Program-made: the position numbers and the translations under genes
DNA from: Longimonas halophila
GTDB lineage: Bacteria > Bacteroidota > Rhodothermia > Rhodothermales > Salinibacteraceae
Reading direction: 5' to 3'
DNA length: 64,000 nt
NCBI RefSeq assembly: GCF_002554705.1
Contig: NZ_PDEP01000003.1
Location: forward strand, 1-64,000
Notes under the pieces: generated by a model
Databases searched by the model: none
Told to the model about the DNA's origin: nothing
The model's input: the letters and a program-made list of their open reading frames with translations, nothing else
Part shown: one piece after another, positions 8,239-17,575 of the stretch
Layout: every line of letters begins with the position of its first letter
Numbering within the stretch: the first letter of the stretch is position 1

Positions 8239-8315
8239 CCCATGGTCAATGCGTGTTGCACAACTGCACATTGCACAACAGGATGTCGCATGCCTTACCT
8301 TTCTGCGCTGCATCG

Positions 8316-9317
8316 CTACTTTGGCGGCGTGGGTGCATGGGCAGAGGCTCCGTCGTTACTCATTGAGGAAGGCGTTGCAGCAACGAGGTCTGCCCAGGAC
8401 CGCTCGGCAAATGTATGAAATGGCTCTTTTTCATGGAGCCATCCAAAGTGGAGCACAAACGGCGTGATGCGCATCCGGTCGCCCATGCCGGGCAGACGGG
8501 AGAGAATTGCGATGAGCAGATCACGGATCGTTTCGTTGGGGATGCCCCGCAGGTCGTGTATGAACGGCAAGGTGTAATAGTCGCACACCACGTGTTCAAA
8601 GTCAGGGTCGTAGGTCGTCAGTCCGTCGATAAAGTCGAGCTGGGGCGTGTTGTGGCCCTGCATCCACGAAAAGACGTGCAGGTCGAGCTTGCTCATTGCC
8701 ATGGCCATGCTCCACTCGCACGATTCTTCGCTGCGCCCCTCGTCGAGGCGGCTGCGGAAGTGCGTGTCGTCGTCTTGACGAAGGAAGTGCCGCGCGGTGG
8801 CGCAGAACGTCTCTGTGACGGATCGGTCTTGCGCATACAGCATACCCGCTTGCACGCGGGGCAGATACGAGAGGCCAAAGTCGCTGAGCGTGCGGTCGCG
8901 CCGGTTCAACAGAAACTCAACAAGCACGCCGAGCCCCTTGGGGCCTCCGAAGAAAAAATCGGCGCGCATCCGTCCGGTTGCGGTGAAGGGGAATGCCTGC
9001 AATTGCTGCCACAACGGATCAGGATTGCGGCACCACACCATATCTGTATCGACAAAGAGGCACCGGTCGTAGGGCATAAACCGGTCGATGTGGTGCTTGA
9101 ACCCGACAATCGACCGGTGGGCTTCTGGAAGCAGTTCGATGCGGTCGAACAACGTATCCACCCCTGCCTCGGCCAGATAGGCCTTGTGCGACGCCGGGCA
9201 GTACAACGCAACCGGGCGCGTGGTGTCATAACGACGCAGGGTCGATACTGAGGCCGCTGCGTGGCGTGCGTAGGCCTCATCTCCGTAACTGTGCAGGACG
9301 TATCCTTCTGTGGGCAT
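8316..9317 (-). CDS. GT-A-fold glycosyltransferase-like protein
   Basis: 333 residues. The N-terminal half is an alpha/beta nucleotide-sugar fold with L-F-V-D-T-D-M-V-W, where Asp90-Thr-Asp92 is the metal-binding DxD motif of GT8-like enzymes. The C-terminal part contains the conserved-looking F-V-L-H-F-G-W-L-H. There is no signal peptide or membrane span, so it probably acts in the cytoplasm on an envelope glycan or lipid. The gene lies 69 bases downstream of mlaC in the same orientation and may belong to the tolC-mlaC transcript. Donor and acceptor cannot be inferred. Confidence 0.75.
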   Translation of the reverse strand: MPTEGYVLHSYGDEAYARHAAASVSTLRRYDTTRPVALYCPASHKAYLAEAGVDTLFDRIELLPEAHRSIVGFKHHIDRFMPYDRCLFVDTDMVWCRNPDPLWQQLQAFPFTATGRMRADFFFGGPKGLGVLVEFLLNRRDRTLSDFGLSYLPRVQAGMLYAQDRSVTETFCATARHFLRQDDDTHFRSRLDEGRSEESCEWSMAMAMSKLDLHVFSWMQGHNTPQLDFIDGLTTYDPDFEHVVCDYYTLPFIHDLRGIPNETIRDLLIAILSRLPGMGDRMRITPFVLHFGWLHEKEPFHTFAERSWADLVAATPSSMSNDGASAHAPTPPK

Positions 9318-9386
9318 GAAAGGCAGGGAACAACCGAAGCAACAGCGGGCCCGCTTGCCGCGGGCGTCTCCTGAAGGATAAGCGCC

Positions 9387-10067
9387 TTATTGCTCGCTGG
9401 TTTCTTGCTGGGCGCGGGCCTGGCGTTTCTTGAGGCTATTCATCAGCGTATCGAAGCCACGACGACGCATCACATTCTGGAACGAGCGCGCATACCCCTC
9501 GGCGGTGCTCACCTCGTCCAAGATTATGTCCGTGGCCAGCCAGGTGCTGTCTTTGTGGTGCATGACGTAGTCAACGGGCGTGTCACTGCCCTGGTAGCGC
9601 GTGGTCGTGCGCACAAACGCGCTGTCGTCTTCAACCTCGATACGGTCGTACGTAACCTGTGAGTTGTAGACCTCCAGGTCGCTCAGCGACTGCTGGCGCA
9701 CCACATCTTGGAACACGTCTACAAACTCGGTGCGCTGCTCGTCTGAAAGGTCGCTCCAGAACGGCCCCATCGCCTGCTGCCCCATCGCCCGAAAGTCGAT
9801 GAAGCCGTTGATCAAGGTCATGAGCTCCTGGCGCTGCGCACGGCTGAAGTCGCTCTCGGTGCCGTTCAGGATCGCCTTGATCTCGGCATCGCGCTCTTCA
9901 AGCATCGTGCGGATAGCATCGGCCTCCGACGACGCACCTGACTGCGCATGGGCCTGTGTCGCGCTAAACAGGAGTACGACGGCCAATAACGCCATGAGCG
10001 AAGCGGTGAATCCAAAACGAGACAGCAGAGAAGGCCACATAGCAACGCGTGGGATTAGGAAAGTCAT
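9387..10067 (-). CDS. mlaC: MlaC/Ttg2D-type phospholipid-binding periplasmic protein
   Basis: 226 residues. A signal peptide ends near A-H-A-Q-S. The mature domain has the MlaC pattern: N-G-F-I-D-F-R-A-M-G-Q-Q-A-M-G-P-F-W early, a middle of alternating beta strands (R-T-T-T-R-Y-Q-G), and L-A-T-D-I-I-L-D-E-V-S near the end. MlaC shuttles phospholipids between inner-membrane MlaFEDB and the outer membrane. The partner genes are not in this window. It follows tolC by 19 bases, so the two are probably co-transcribed. Starts at 10082 and 10040 are possible; an apparent extension to 10445 overlaps tolC in another frame and is spurious. Confidence 0.85.
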   Translation of the reverse strand: MTFLIPRVAMWPSLLSRFGFTASLMALLAVVLLFSATQAHAQSGASSEADAIRTMLEERDAEIKAILNGTESDFSRAQRQELMTLINGFIDFRAMGQQAMGPFWSDLSDEQRTEFVDVFQDVVRQQSLSDLEVYNSQVTYDRIEVEDDSAFVRTTTRYQGSDTPVDYVMHHKDSTWLATDIILDEVSTAEGYARSFQNVMRRRGFDTLMNSLKKRQARAQQETSEQ

Positions 10068-10086
10068 GTCGATAGGATGCATGCGG

Positions 10087-11580
10087 CTATGGTTCAATAA
10101 GCATGCCGCGTTCCACTTCTTGCGGTAGCGTGCCTGCCGTGCGAAGCAGGCGCAGCACCGCCACATTATAGCGCTGAACGGCCTCGTAGTAGGAGGCGCG
10201 GGTTTCGAGATTGGCCTGCACCGCATCCACCAGGTCTTGCGGATCGCCCAGGTCAAGATCAAAGTTGATTTGCTCGGTACGAAGCCACTCGCGCGTGGTG
10301 CGCACCGATTCGTCGAGCGACTGCATGCGTTGCTGGGCGATGCGGGCGGTGCGGTAGGCCTCTTCGACTTCCACAGCAATGAGCGTCTCGGCAGCCTCGC
10401 GCTGATAGGCCACTTCAGCGCGCTGCGCCTCGGCCTGCTCCACACGAGCCCGTGTCTGGAAGAAGTTCAGATTCTGCTGAATGCCAAATCCAGTGCGCGT
10501 GGACTGTCCACGATATGAGTCACCAATAAATGCATTTTCCTGCCGATACCGCCCCGGCGTCGCGCTGATACCGTACGATGCCTGCAGCGCCAGCTTCGGG
10601 TAGTAGTCGGAACGGGCCACCTCAACCAGCGCCTCGCGAGCAGCAAGGCCCGCGGTGGCCTGCTCAAACTCGGGACGATGACGGCGTGCATCGGCCTGAT
10701 ACATGGCAAGCGAATCGCCCAGCAGGTTCATGGGCAGCGGACGCAGCGTCTCGGCTTCCACGGCAACAGCGGTGTTCGCGTTGGGCATAACCTGTGCCTG
10801 AAGCGCCGCCCGGGCGGTGGCCTGGCGCTCGCGCACCTCGGTGCGGCGACGCTCAAACTCATCTTGCGACAGGTCGAGCTTGAACAGGTCGGCCTGGCTC
10901 ACCTCGGTGCTGCCTTCGTCGAGCAGCGTCTCGACTTCGTTGCGGGCCTGCCGCAGCAGCGACTCGGCTTCGTCGGTAAGATCACGCAGAGCATTGGCCA
11001 GGAGCATGTTCTGATACAGTTCGCCGGCCCGCATTGCCACCTCCAGGCGCTGCCCCTGCACACGGGCGTCCTCGGCCTCGGCCCCGTGTCGCGCAGCATC
11101 AATGGTGCCCGAGAGTTCGCCCCAGGTAAGCAGCGGCTGCTGCACAACAGCTTCGACCCGGTTAAACGGGCGCAAGCTCCCAATCTGCCAGTCGTTCTCG
11201 ACGTCGGGGTTCAGGTAAAGCTCGCTGGTCGGGCGCGTGTTGTTGTCTGGAATGTCAAGGCTCGGCGCAATGGAGTGCGCGGTGCTCAGGGTAAAGTTGG
11301 TCGCAAACCGGCTGGCCCGTGCTTCCTGATAGCGCGCGGCGGCTCTGTTGCGCTGGGCGGCCCGCACCTTAATATCAGGGCTGGTTTGCAACGCCTGCAT
11401 AATCGCATCTTGCAACGATACCGTGGTGGTGTCGGGCGCCGTCTGGGATTGCGCTCCGGCTGGGATGGCGCTAACTGCTCCCCCCACAAGAGCGACTGCC
11501 AGAAGTATCATGCACAAACGCACGGTGCCCTGCCACATGCCAGGTGCTGTTCGAGTCGAGACAGGAAAGAAGCAAGACAT
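10087..11580 (-). CDS. TolC-family outer membrane efflux protein
   Basis: 497 residues with a signal peptide (about 1-43). Two OEP repeats follow: long alpha-helical stretches with heptad character (R-A-A-A-R-Y-Q-E-A-R-A-S-R, then R-R-T-E-V-R-E-R-Q-A-T-A-R) alternating with barrel strands. The protein forms a trimeric channel-tunnel for tripartite efflux or type I secretion. No membrane-fusion protein or inner-membrane pump is adjacent; instead mlaC follows 19 bases later, which hints at a lipid-transport partnership or simple co-regulation. No lipobox is seen. Confidence 0.9.
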   Translation of the reverse strand: MSCFFPVSTRTAPGMWQGTVRLCMILLAVALVGGAVSAIPAGAQSQTAPDTTTVSLQDAIMQALQTSPDIKVRAAQRNRAAARYQEARASRFATNFTLSTAHSIAPSLDIPDNNTRPTSELYLNPDVENDWQIGSLRPFNRVEAVVQQPLLTWGELSGTIDAARHGAEAEDARVQGQRLEVAMRAGELYQNMLLANALRDLTDEAESLLRQARNEVETLLDEGSTEVSQADLFKLDLSQDEFERRRTEVRERQATARAALQAQVMPNANTAVAVEAETLRPLPMNLLGDSLAMYQADARRHRPEFEQATAGLAAREALVEVARSDYYPKLALQASYGISATPGRYRQENAFIGDSYRGQSTRTGFGIQQNLNFFQTRARVEQAEAQRAEVAYQREAAETLIAVEVEEAYRTARIAQQRMQSLDESVRTTREWLRTEQINFDLDLGDPQDLVDAVQANLETRASYYEAVQRYNVAVLRLLRTAGTLPQEVERGMLIEP

Positions 11581-11704
11581 AAGCTGCGTTAGAAAACCGC
11601 ATAAGAGAACGTCATCGGTGGGGCCGCCTGCATGGCGCGAAACGTAACACGCCAGAGATGGGTGTTAAGAAGAGCCCCTTCGGGCCACATGCTTATTTTC
11701 TTGG

Positions 11705-12010
11705 ATGCTGCTGCCCCTTATGCCAACCGACGATCCTCAGCCGCTGGGCGACATTCTCGGCAACGTACTCGACCGCCTCAACGTAGGCGGCAAGATCGAC
11801 GAAGCCCGCGTGGTGGAGGCGTGGGCCATGCTCGCAGGCCCACAGATCAACAAGGTCACCGAAAGCGTGTGGATGAAAGGGCCGCGCCTCTTCGTCAAGA
11901 TTCAGTCGGCAGCGTGGCGTCAAGAGCTCCATCTACAGCGGCAGCAGTGGCGCGACCGCCTCAACGAAGAGCTGGAGCAAGAGCTTATTCAAGAAGTCGT
12001 GTTTCGGTAG
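11705..12010 (+). CDS. DUF721/DciA-like protein
   Basis: 101 residues. The pattern L-G-D-I-L, then V-V-E-A-W-A-M-L-A-G-P, L-F-V-K-I-Q-S-A-A-W-R-Q-E-L, and a C-terminal L-I-Q-E-V-V-F matches DUF721. The DciA branch of that family loads the replicative helicase in bacteria lacking DnaC. In Bacteroidota, short DUF721 proteins are common and their role is less certain. The ATG at 11720 is an in-frame alternative. The gene stands alone between divergent tolC and convergent fabF. Confidence 0.85.
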   Translation: MLLPLMPTDDPQPLGDILGNVLDRLNVGGKIDEARVVEAWAMLAGPQINKVTESVWMKGPRLFVKIQSAAWRQELHLQRQQWRDRLNEELEQELIQEVVFR

Positions 12011-12082
12011 GATGCGCCGGGAGCTGCTCTCGTACATCCAACTGTCGCATCTCCACTTGCTCAACGGTTGCCCCTGCGCCTG

Positions 12083-13336
12083 TTACCCTTCAAACGCCCC
12101 CAGCACAAGTGAGGTGTTGTGGCCGCCGAACCCAAATGCGTTGTTCAGCACCACGTTAAGCTCGCGCTCTTGCGGCTCGTTGAACGTATAATTGAGATCA
12201 CAATCTGGGTCGGCCTCCTCAAAGTTGATCGTGGGCGGCACCACGTTGTGCTTCATCGCCTGGATGCAGGCAATGGCTTCAATCGCACCGGCTGCGCCCA
12301 GCAAGTGTCCGGTCATGCTCTTGGTCGAGGAAACATTCAGGTCGTAGGCATGGTCGCCAAAGACCTGCTTAATGGCTGAGGTTTCGGCAGCGTCGCCCAG
12401 CGGGGTAGATGTACCATGGGCGTTGATGTAGTCGATGTCTTCCGGGTTCATCCCAGCGGTTTCGAGCGCGCGGTTCAGTGCCAGCTTTACGCCGCCGCCT
12501 TCCGGATCGGGCGCGGTGAGGTGATGGGCATCGGCAGACATGCCGGTGCCAAGCACTTCTGCATGAATGGTTGCGCCTCGGGCCTGTGCGTGCTCCAGAC
12601 TTTCCAGAAAGAGCGCCCCTGCGCCCTCGCCCATTACGAACCCGTCGCGGTGCTTGTCGAAGGGACGGCTGGCATGGGCCGGGTCGTCGTTTCGCGTGGA
12701 GAGCGCCCGCATGGAGGCAAAACCCGCAATGCCGAGCTTGGTCACGCACGCGTCGGTGCCTCCGCAAACGGCCCCGTCAATGGTGCCGTCTTTGATGAGA
12801 CGAAAGGCGTCAGAGATGTTGTGGTTGCCGGTGGCACACGCCGATACGACAGCGTGATTGGGGCCGCGGAATCCATGCTGAATCGCGATCTGCCCACTGG
12901 CAATATCGGGAATGAGCATCGGGATAAAGAATGGCGAGACGCGCGTTTCACCGCTATTTATGAAGTAGTCGGTCTGCTCATAGAACGTCTGCATTCCGCC
13001 AATGCCGCTTCCATAGATCACACCAATGCGATCCTTCAGGTCTTGCGGCATCTCGTCGCTATCGAACCCAGCGTGGCGCACCGCCTCATCAGCGGCAACG
13101 AGCGCGTACTGGCAAAACGGGTCCATGCGACGGGCCGATTTGGCATCGAGGTAGTCCTCGGCATCGAAGTCGGGCAGTTCGCAGGCAAAGGTGGTACGCA
13201 GCTTTTCGGCATCGAACGACTCGATGGGAGCAGCGCCGCTGGTGCCGTTGAGCGCGGCCTCCCAGAACGCATCAACGGAAAGGCCCAGCGGGGTAAGCGC
13301 GCCCATCCCGGTAACAACAACACGGCGAGCAGACAT
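12083..13336 (-). CDS. fabF: Beta-ketoacyl-ACP synthase II (FabF)
   Basis: 417 residues, standard for FabF, which condenses malonyl-ACP with acyl-ACP in fatty acid elongation. The thiolase fold carries the Cys-His-His triad: Cys167 in S-A-C-A-T-G, His307 in N-A-H-G-T-S-T-P and His344 in S-T-K-S-M-T-G-H. V-V-V-T-G-M-G near the start is typical. It lies 141 bases downstream of acpP on the same strand, the classical acpP-fabF order. Rounded expression of both as one unit is likely, as no terminator is visible between them. Confidence 0.97.
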   Translation of the reverse strand: MSARRVVVTGMGALTPLGLSVDAFWEAALNGTSGAAPIESFDAEKLRTTFACELPDFDAEDYLDAKSARRMDPFCQYALVAADEAVRHAGFDSDEMPQDLKDRIGVIYGSGIGGMQTFYEQTDYFINSGETRVSPFFIPMLIPDIASGQIAIQHGFRGPNHAVVSACATGNHNISDAFRLIKDGTIDGAVCGGTDACVTKLGIAGFASMRALSTRNDDPAHASRPFDKHRDGFVMGEGAGALFLESLEHAQARGATIHAEVLGTGMSADAHHLTAPDPEGGGVKLALNRALETAGMNPEDIDYINAHGTSTPLGDAAETSAIKQVFGDHAYDLNVSSTKSMTGHLLGAAGAIEAIACIQAMKHNVVPPTINFEEADPDCDLNYTFNEPQERELNVVLNNAFGFGGHNTSLVLGAFEG

Positions 13337-13477
13337 GATAACAACAGCACTTTGAAGCAGATGGTGAACAAGAGGCCCTGCAGCCGAGCCGCAGCGCCCC
13401 AGAACAGCAAACCCGGCGCACCAACTCGCGTCTGGGCGAGGGGCGGCCGGGAGGCTGGATACAGCGCCGAAACGACG

Positions 13478-13717
13478 TTACGCCGCTTTTTCAGAGAGAT
13501 AGTCAACGGCATCGCCCACCGTCGCAATGTTCTCAGCGTCCTCGTCTGAAATCGTCAGGTCGAACTCCTTTTCGAATTCCATAATCAACTCGACTGTGTC
13601 GAGCGAGTCGGCCCCCAGGTCGTTTGTGAACGACGCATCGGTAGTCACATCGGACTCGTCTACGCCCAGCTTTTCGACGATGATGTTCTTAACGGCGGAC
13701 TCGATATCAGTAGCCAT
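13478..13717 (-). CDS. acpP: Acyl carrier protein
   Basis: 79 residues, acidic. It carries the growing fatty acyl chain as a thioester on 4'-phosphopantetheine, attached to Ser38 in G-A-D-S-L-D. The surrounding helix II ([14 protein letters not shown]) is the docking surface for FAS enzymes. It is directly upstream of fabF. The start at 13717 gives the normal length. No recognisable promoter precedes it, although TTACTT with TATTTC 16 bases later is possible about 45-75 bases upstream. Confidence 0.97.
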   Translation of the reverse strand: MATDIESAVKNIIVEKLGVDESDVTTDASFTNDLGADSLDTVELIMEFEKEFDLTISDEDAENIATVGDAVDYLSEKAA

Positions 13718-13952
13718 GGGTTAGGGTTGTTTATGCGTTAAATCAGTACGAAATATGTTCCTCGACGGAGGAAGTAACCCGACGCCGCCGCATCGTTACG
13801 GGGCGCGTATCGGGGGGAATGACATGCGTAGGCGGCTGTGGGGCCGCTTCCGCGCCTGTCCGCACACTACACGGCGCCCGTGTGCAAATGGTTTCGGTAT
13901 GCAACCACCGGATGCCGTGAAGGACTGACGTGCGGAAAATGGGAATGACCCG

Positions 13953-16085
13953 TTAGAATGCAGCCAGTTCGCGGGCGGCCTCAATCACGTCGTCGTCGCT
14001 GGGTAGCACTTCACGCTCCAGGCTGTGTGCAAACGGAATTGGGGAGAACGCCCCTGCTACGCGGCGTACCGGTGCATCCAGCTGCTTAAACGCGAGATCG
14101 GCGATCTGAGCGCTAACCTCCGCGCCGTAGCCAATGAACTCATGGTCTTCGTAGAGCACGAGCGCACGGTTGGTCTTCGACACCGATTCGAGGATCGTGT
14201 CGGTATCGAGCGGGACCATGGTGCGCAGATCAATCACTTCCACGCTAATGCCTTCTTTGGCGAGCTCTCGGGCCGCGTTGTTGGCCTTATGCACCATCAT
14301 GCCGTAGGTGATGATGCTAAGATCGGTGCCTTCGTGGGCCACACGTGCCTGACCGAACGGAAGCAGATACTCTTCGGGCGGGGTGGGCGTGCGAGCAGCA
14401 GCGGCGCGGTAGAGCGCTTTGTGCTCCAAGAACATAACGGGGTCTTCCATCCGCATGGCCGTGGTAAGGAGCCCTTTTGCATCCGCGGCCGTGGAGGGCA
14501 TCGCGATCTTCAGACCCGGGGTGTGACCAAAGATCGACTCGATGTTCTGCGAGTGGCAGAGTCCGCCATGGATGTATCCGCCGCACGGCACACGAATGAC
14601 CATGGGGCAGCTCCATGTGTTGTTGGAGCGGTACCGGAACGGCGCCACCTGGTTGCGCAGGTGCTGCATGCCGGGCCAGATGTAGTCGGCAAACTGGATC
14701 TCGATGACGGGACGATAGCCACTCGCGGCCCAGCCGACGGCGCTTCCGATGATGGAGGCCTCAGCCAGCGGCGCGTTGAAGCAGCGATCTTCGCCGTACA
14801 GGCGCGTCAGGTCTTTTGTCGCGGTAAAGACGCCGCCCTTGTTACCCGCTACGTCTTCGCCGTAGACAACGATCTTCTCGTTACGCGCCATCTCTTCTTT
14901 CAGCGCCCGATTGATCGCATCCACCATAACGATGGGATCGGCATCGGAGTCGAGGTCAGATTCGTCGTTGTAGCTAAGGCCAAGATCGCCTTCGAAAAAG
15001 ACGTGCTCGGTGGCCGTGGCCGGGTCCGGGTCGGGCTGCTCTTGAGCCCACTTTGCAGCGTCTTCGACCTGCTGATGCACATCGTCATGAAGGGCGTCGA
15101 GCTCTTCGGATGCGAAAAGGTTCGCTTCGATGAGCGTGTTTCGCATCCGCTCAATAGGATCGATGGCACGGTCGGCCTCCAGCTCGTCGTCGGGGCGATA
15201 CTTGGTGTGATCGTCAGACGAGGAGTGCGGCAGGAGGCGCACCACATCGGCCACGAGGCACACCGGGCCGCCGCCGTTGCGCATGTGGGTGATGGCGGCT
15301 TCGGCGGCGCTGGCCATCTCGAAAAAGTCGGTGCCGTCTACGCGGATGCGGCTGAGCCCGTCGTATCCCGCTGCCAGTTTGTAGGCCGTGCCGCCTGCAG
15401 TTTGCTCTTCGACGGGGACCGAGATCGCATACTTGTTGTCCTGCACCATAAACAGAACAGGAGCCTGGGCACGCGTGGCCCAATTAAGCGCCTCGTGGAA
15501 GTCGCCCTGCGAGGTGGCGCCATCGCCGCACGACGCGTAGACGAAGGCGTCGTCGCCGCGCTGCTGAATGGCGAGGCCGAACCCAACGGCCGGCATAAAC
15601 TGCGCCCCCACCGACGAGGATGTCGTCATTACATTCAGGTCGCGCAGCCCGAAGTGCTCCGGCATCTGGCGTCCGCCCGAATGCGGGTCATTGGCTTTGG
15701 CGAGGTGGGCGAGGAATGCATCTTCGGGGCGCATGCCCAGCGACAGCGTGATACAGAGGTCGCGGTAGTACATGGCAAACCAGTCGTGGCCCGGCTGCGC
15801 GTGGAGCCCGACGGCAGCTTGTGCCGCCTCGTGCCCTGAGGCGCCAATATGAAAGTGTCCTTTGCCCTGCTTGAGAAGCGTCATCATTTTCTCATCGAGG
15901 CGCCGCGACAGCATCATGGTGCGCAGCACCTGTCGCAGCGTATCGGGCGAGAAATCGTGCGGGGTACGGGGCTCCAGGTCGAAAGGGGCCTCGTACTGCG
16001 GCGTAGAAACCGCGTCGGTGGCGGCATGGGCCGCAGCATCGGCAAGATGCGAGTTCGGATTGGGCATGGGAGAGCGCTGGTTCAT
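13953..16085 (-). CDS. Fused E1 alpha-beta 2-oxoacid dehydrogenase
   Basis: About 710 residues: E1-alpha (about 45-375) and E1-beta (about 390-710) in one chain. It decarboxylates pyruvate or a branched-chain 2-oxoacid with thiamine diphosphate and passes the acyl group to E2. The ThDP motif is G-D-G (187-189) through N217 in V-Q-D-N-K-Y-A-I-S; E1-beta starts with E-D-V-A-G-N-K-G-G. The linker is acidic. Fused E1 chains annotated as branched-chain dehydrogenases occur in Bacteroidota relatives; the substrate is not decidable here. No E2 or E3 gene is adjacent. The ATG at 16085 is preferred over 16094. Confidence 0.92.
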   Translation of the reverse strand: MNQRSPMPNPNSHLADAAAHAATDAVSTPQYEAPFDLEPRTPHDFSPDTLRQVLRTMMLSRRLDEKMMTLLKQGKGHFHIGASGHEAAQAAVGLHAQPGHDWFAMYYRDLCITLSLGMRPEDAFLAHLAKANDPHSGGRQMPEHFGLRDLNVMTTSSSVGAQFMPAVGFGLAIQQRGDDAFVYASCGDGATSQGDFHEALNWATRAQAPVLFMVQDNKYAISVPVEEQTAGGTAYKLAAGYDGLSRIRVDGTDFFEMASAAEAAITHMRNGGGPVCLVADVVRLLPHSSSDDHTKYRPDDELEADRAIDPIERMRNTLIEANLFASEELDALHDDVHQQVEDAAKWAQEQPDPDPATATEHVFFEGDLGLSYNDESDLDSDADPIVMVDAINRALKEEMARNEKIVVYGEDVAGNKGGVFTATKDLTRLYGEDRCFNAPLAEASIIGSAVGWAASGYRPVIEIQFADYIWPGMQHLRNQVAPFRYRSNNTWSCPMVIRVPCGGYIHGGLCHSQNIESIFGHTPGLKIAMPSTAADAKGLLTTAMRMEDPVMFLEHKALYRAAAARTPTPPEEYLLPFGQARVAHEGTDLSIITYGMMVHKANNAARELAKEGISVEVIDLRTMVPLDTDTILESVSKTNRALVLYEDHEFIGYGAEVSAQIADLAFKQLDAPVRRVAGAFSPIPFAHSLEREVLPSDDDVIEAARELAAF

Positions 16086-16291
16086 TCCTACCAAGTTCGA
16101 GCGGATCCGCCGACGGGCCAGGCCGGTCGGGGGCGATGCCGGAAACGATGCCAGGCAGACGTAGTGCGCTGCCTTACAAAGCGCTTCCGATCAATTAAGT
16201 ATAGGGAGATCTGTACTGGATTCGGGTGAAAAACTGCTTAGAACACCGCTCTCTGCATCCCCCTACACAGGATGTCATACAAAATGTCGGG

Positions 16292-17113
16292 CTACAAGGC
16301 CAAATCGGACGTATCGGTCTGCCCTGTATCGCTATTGCTTGAAGACGACGCAGTGCCCCGTCCTGGCACCTTATCGTTGTCCTCCGCACTATCGTGCTCC
16401 GCATCCTCCGAGCGCTCGCCTGGCGTTGCAGTGTTCATCAGGGTTTTCATGACGCGCGTGGCGGCTTCGGTAGCATGCTCCACATCGTCGGGCGAAGGCG
16501 ACGGCTCGTCGAGCGTCTCCATCGACGTAGTGGGCGCATCAAGCCCGAACAGCAGCGGGTTGTCCTCCTCGGTTTCAGCCCGAATACGATCCAGATGCAT
16601 GCGCATACCCGACCGCAGGCTCGGCAGCAACTGGATGGTACGCACGCGGTTGCCGGTCCGAATGCGAATGGTGCCGCTGTCCATGTCCACATCGTCGGCT
16701 CGCAGCTTTAGTGCCTGCTTCATTTCGATGGAGCAACGCAGTAGCAGGTGTGCAAACAAGCTGCGCGCCGATGTTGGACGCGGAAAGGACTCCACCTCAT
16801 CGATCTCATCCTGGTCTTCGGCGTGGCGGATGTCGGTCAGGTAGAACATCACGGCGTCGAGCGCCTGGTTGCGCTCGGCCTCCGACAACTGGGCCTGGCT
16901 GCCCAAAAAATCCATAAAGGCAGATACGCTGTCCATCCACACTACCGGCAGATCCTGATTTGAACAAAACCGGTGATAACAAATTGTCCACACCCCGTAG
17001 ATCTCGGCGCGCTGGCGCGGCACGTTGAACTGCGGCGCCAGGCGGCGAATAGTATCCAGCAGGTCAACCTCCTCATTGCGAACGTTGATCGTGGGCTTTT
17101 CGGGGTCAGCCAT
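16292..17113 (-). CDS. Tyrosine-recombinase-like protein lacking the catalytic site
   Basis: 273 residues. Residues about 15-115 resemble the SAM-like core-binding domain of phage integrases. Residues about 118-170 match the opening of the catalytic domain: a helix then L-K-L-R-A-D-D-V-D-M-D-S-G-T-I-R-I-R and I-Q-L-L-P-S-L-R. The usual first catalytic Arg context (G-x-R-x-S-E) reads R-C-S-I-E-M here, and no H-x-x-R or Tyr motif follows. Instead there is an acidic Ser/Asp-rich tail (about 190-273). It may be a repurposed DNA-binding protein or a decayed integrase. The ATG at 17113 is chosen because residues before it look non-coding. Confidence 0.6.
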   Translation of the reverse strand: MADPEKPTINVRNEEVDLLDTIRRLAPQFNVPRQRAEIYGVWTICYHRFCSNQDLPVVWMDSVSAFMDFLGSQAQLSEAERNQALDAVMFYLTDIRHAEDQDEIDEVESFPRPTSARSLFAHLLLRCSIEMKQALKLRADDVDMDSGTIRIRTGNRVRTIQLLPSLRSGMRMHLDRIRAETEEDNPLLFGLDAPTTSMETLDEPSPSPDDVEHATEAATRVMKTLMNTATPGERSEDAEHDSAEDNDKVPGRGTASSSSNSDTGQTDTSDLAL

Positions 17114-17575
17114 GACGATAGACTTCAGCCAAAGAGGGTGCGGGTGAGCGTGGCGTTCCTGCCATTGCATCTACGTTGCACGAGCCCTACACGGGGGCAT
17201 GCTTGTACAATACGTCTCCTGCTTAGGTACTTAAGAGTACGCAGGCAGGCAATGGTTCGCACGCAATGGGTTAAATGGGTTATGAGCAATATACAGATTG
17301 GAACGGTACGGGCGCAATGCCGCATTTCCGAGTGCTGAACTGACGTAGCCTGTCTCCAGTGTAGCACGCCTCTTGCGCCTCCTACAGCGGACCTTTGCAA
17401 ACAACTACTTCGTATAGATTCATTAGCTGTTCCGTTACGCTACGGTATGATGCTACTTCATGTAGCCCGCACAGCTAACGGCGCAAACGTTTCCGCTGCA
17501 TCACTCTTTTGTGTTCTCGTTCTTTTATTCATTGCCTGTTGGACGCAGAGTAGCGCACGCCAGGCACAACAGCCA
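17114..17575. other. Divergent intergenic region
   Basis: 462 bases between the recombinase-like gene and the Omp85-type gene (which may start as early as 17447). It contains a near-palindrome GTACTTAAGAGTAC around 17225 but no clear promoter or RNA. Confidence 0.45.

Noticed and set aside
8256-8279. Direct repeat TTGCACAAC twice, 15 bases apart
   Set aside because: It is downstream of one gene and in a convergent gap, so it is a poor place for an operator; no stem-loop or family resemblance was found.
10068-10445. An upstream extension of the mlaC frame
   Set aside because: It overlaps tolC in another frame, is Arg/Pro-rich, and would place the mlaC signal peptide in the middle of the protein.
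14025-15839. A 604-codon open frame on the plus strand opposite the fused E1 gene
   Set aside because: It is the shadow of a GC-rich gene: its composition mirrors the real frame, it has no recognisable domains, and the minus-strand frame is a clear dehydrogenase.
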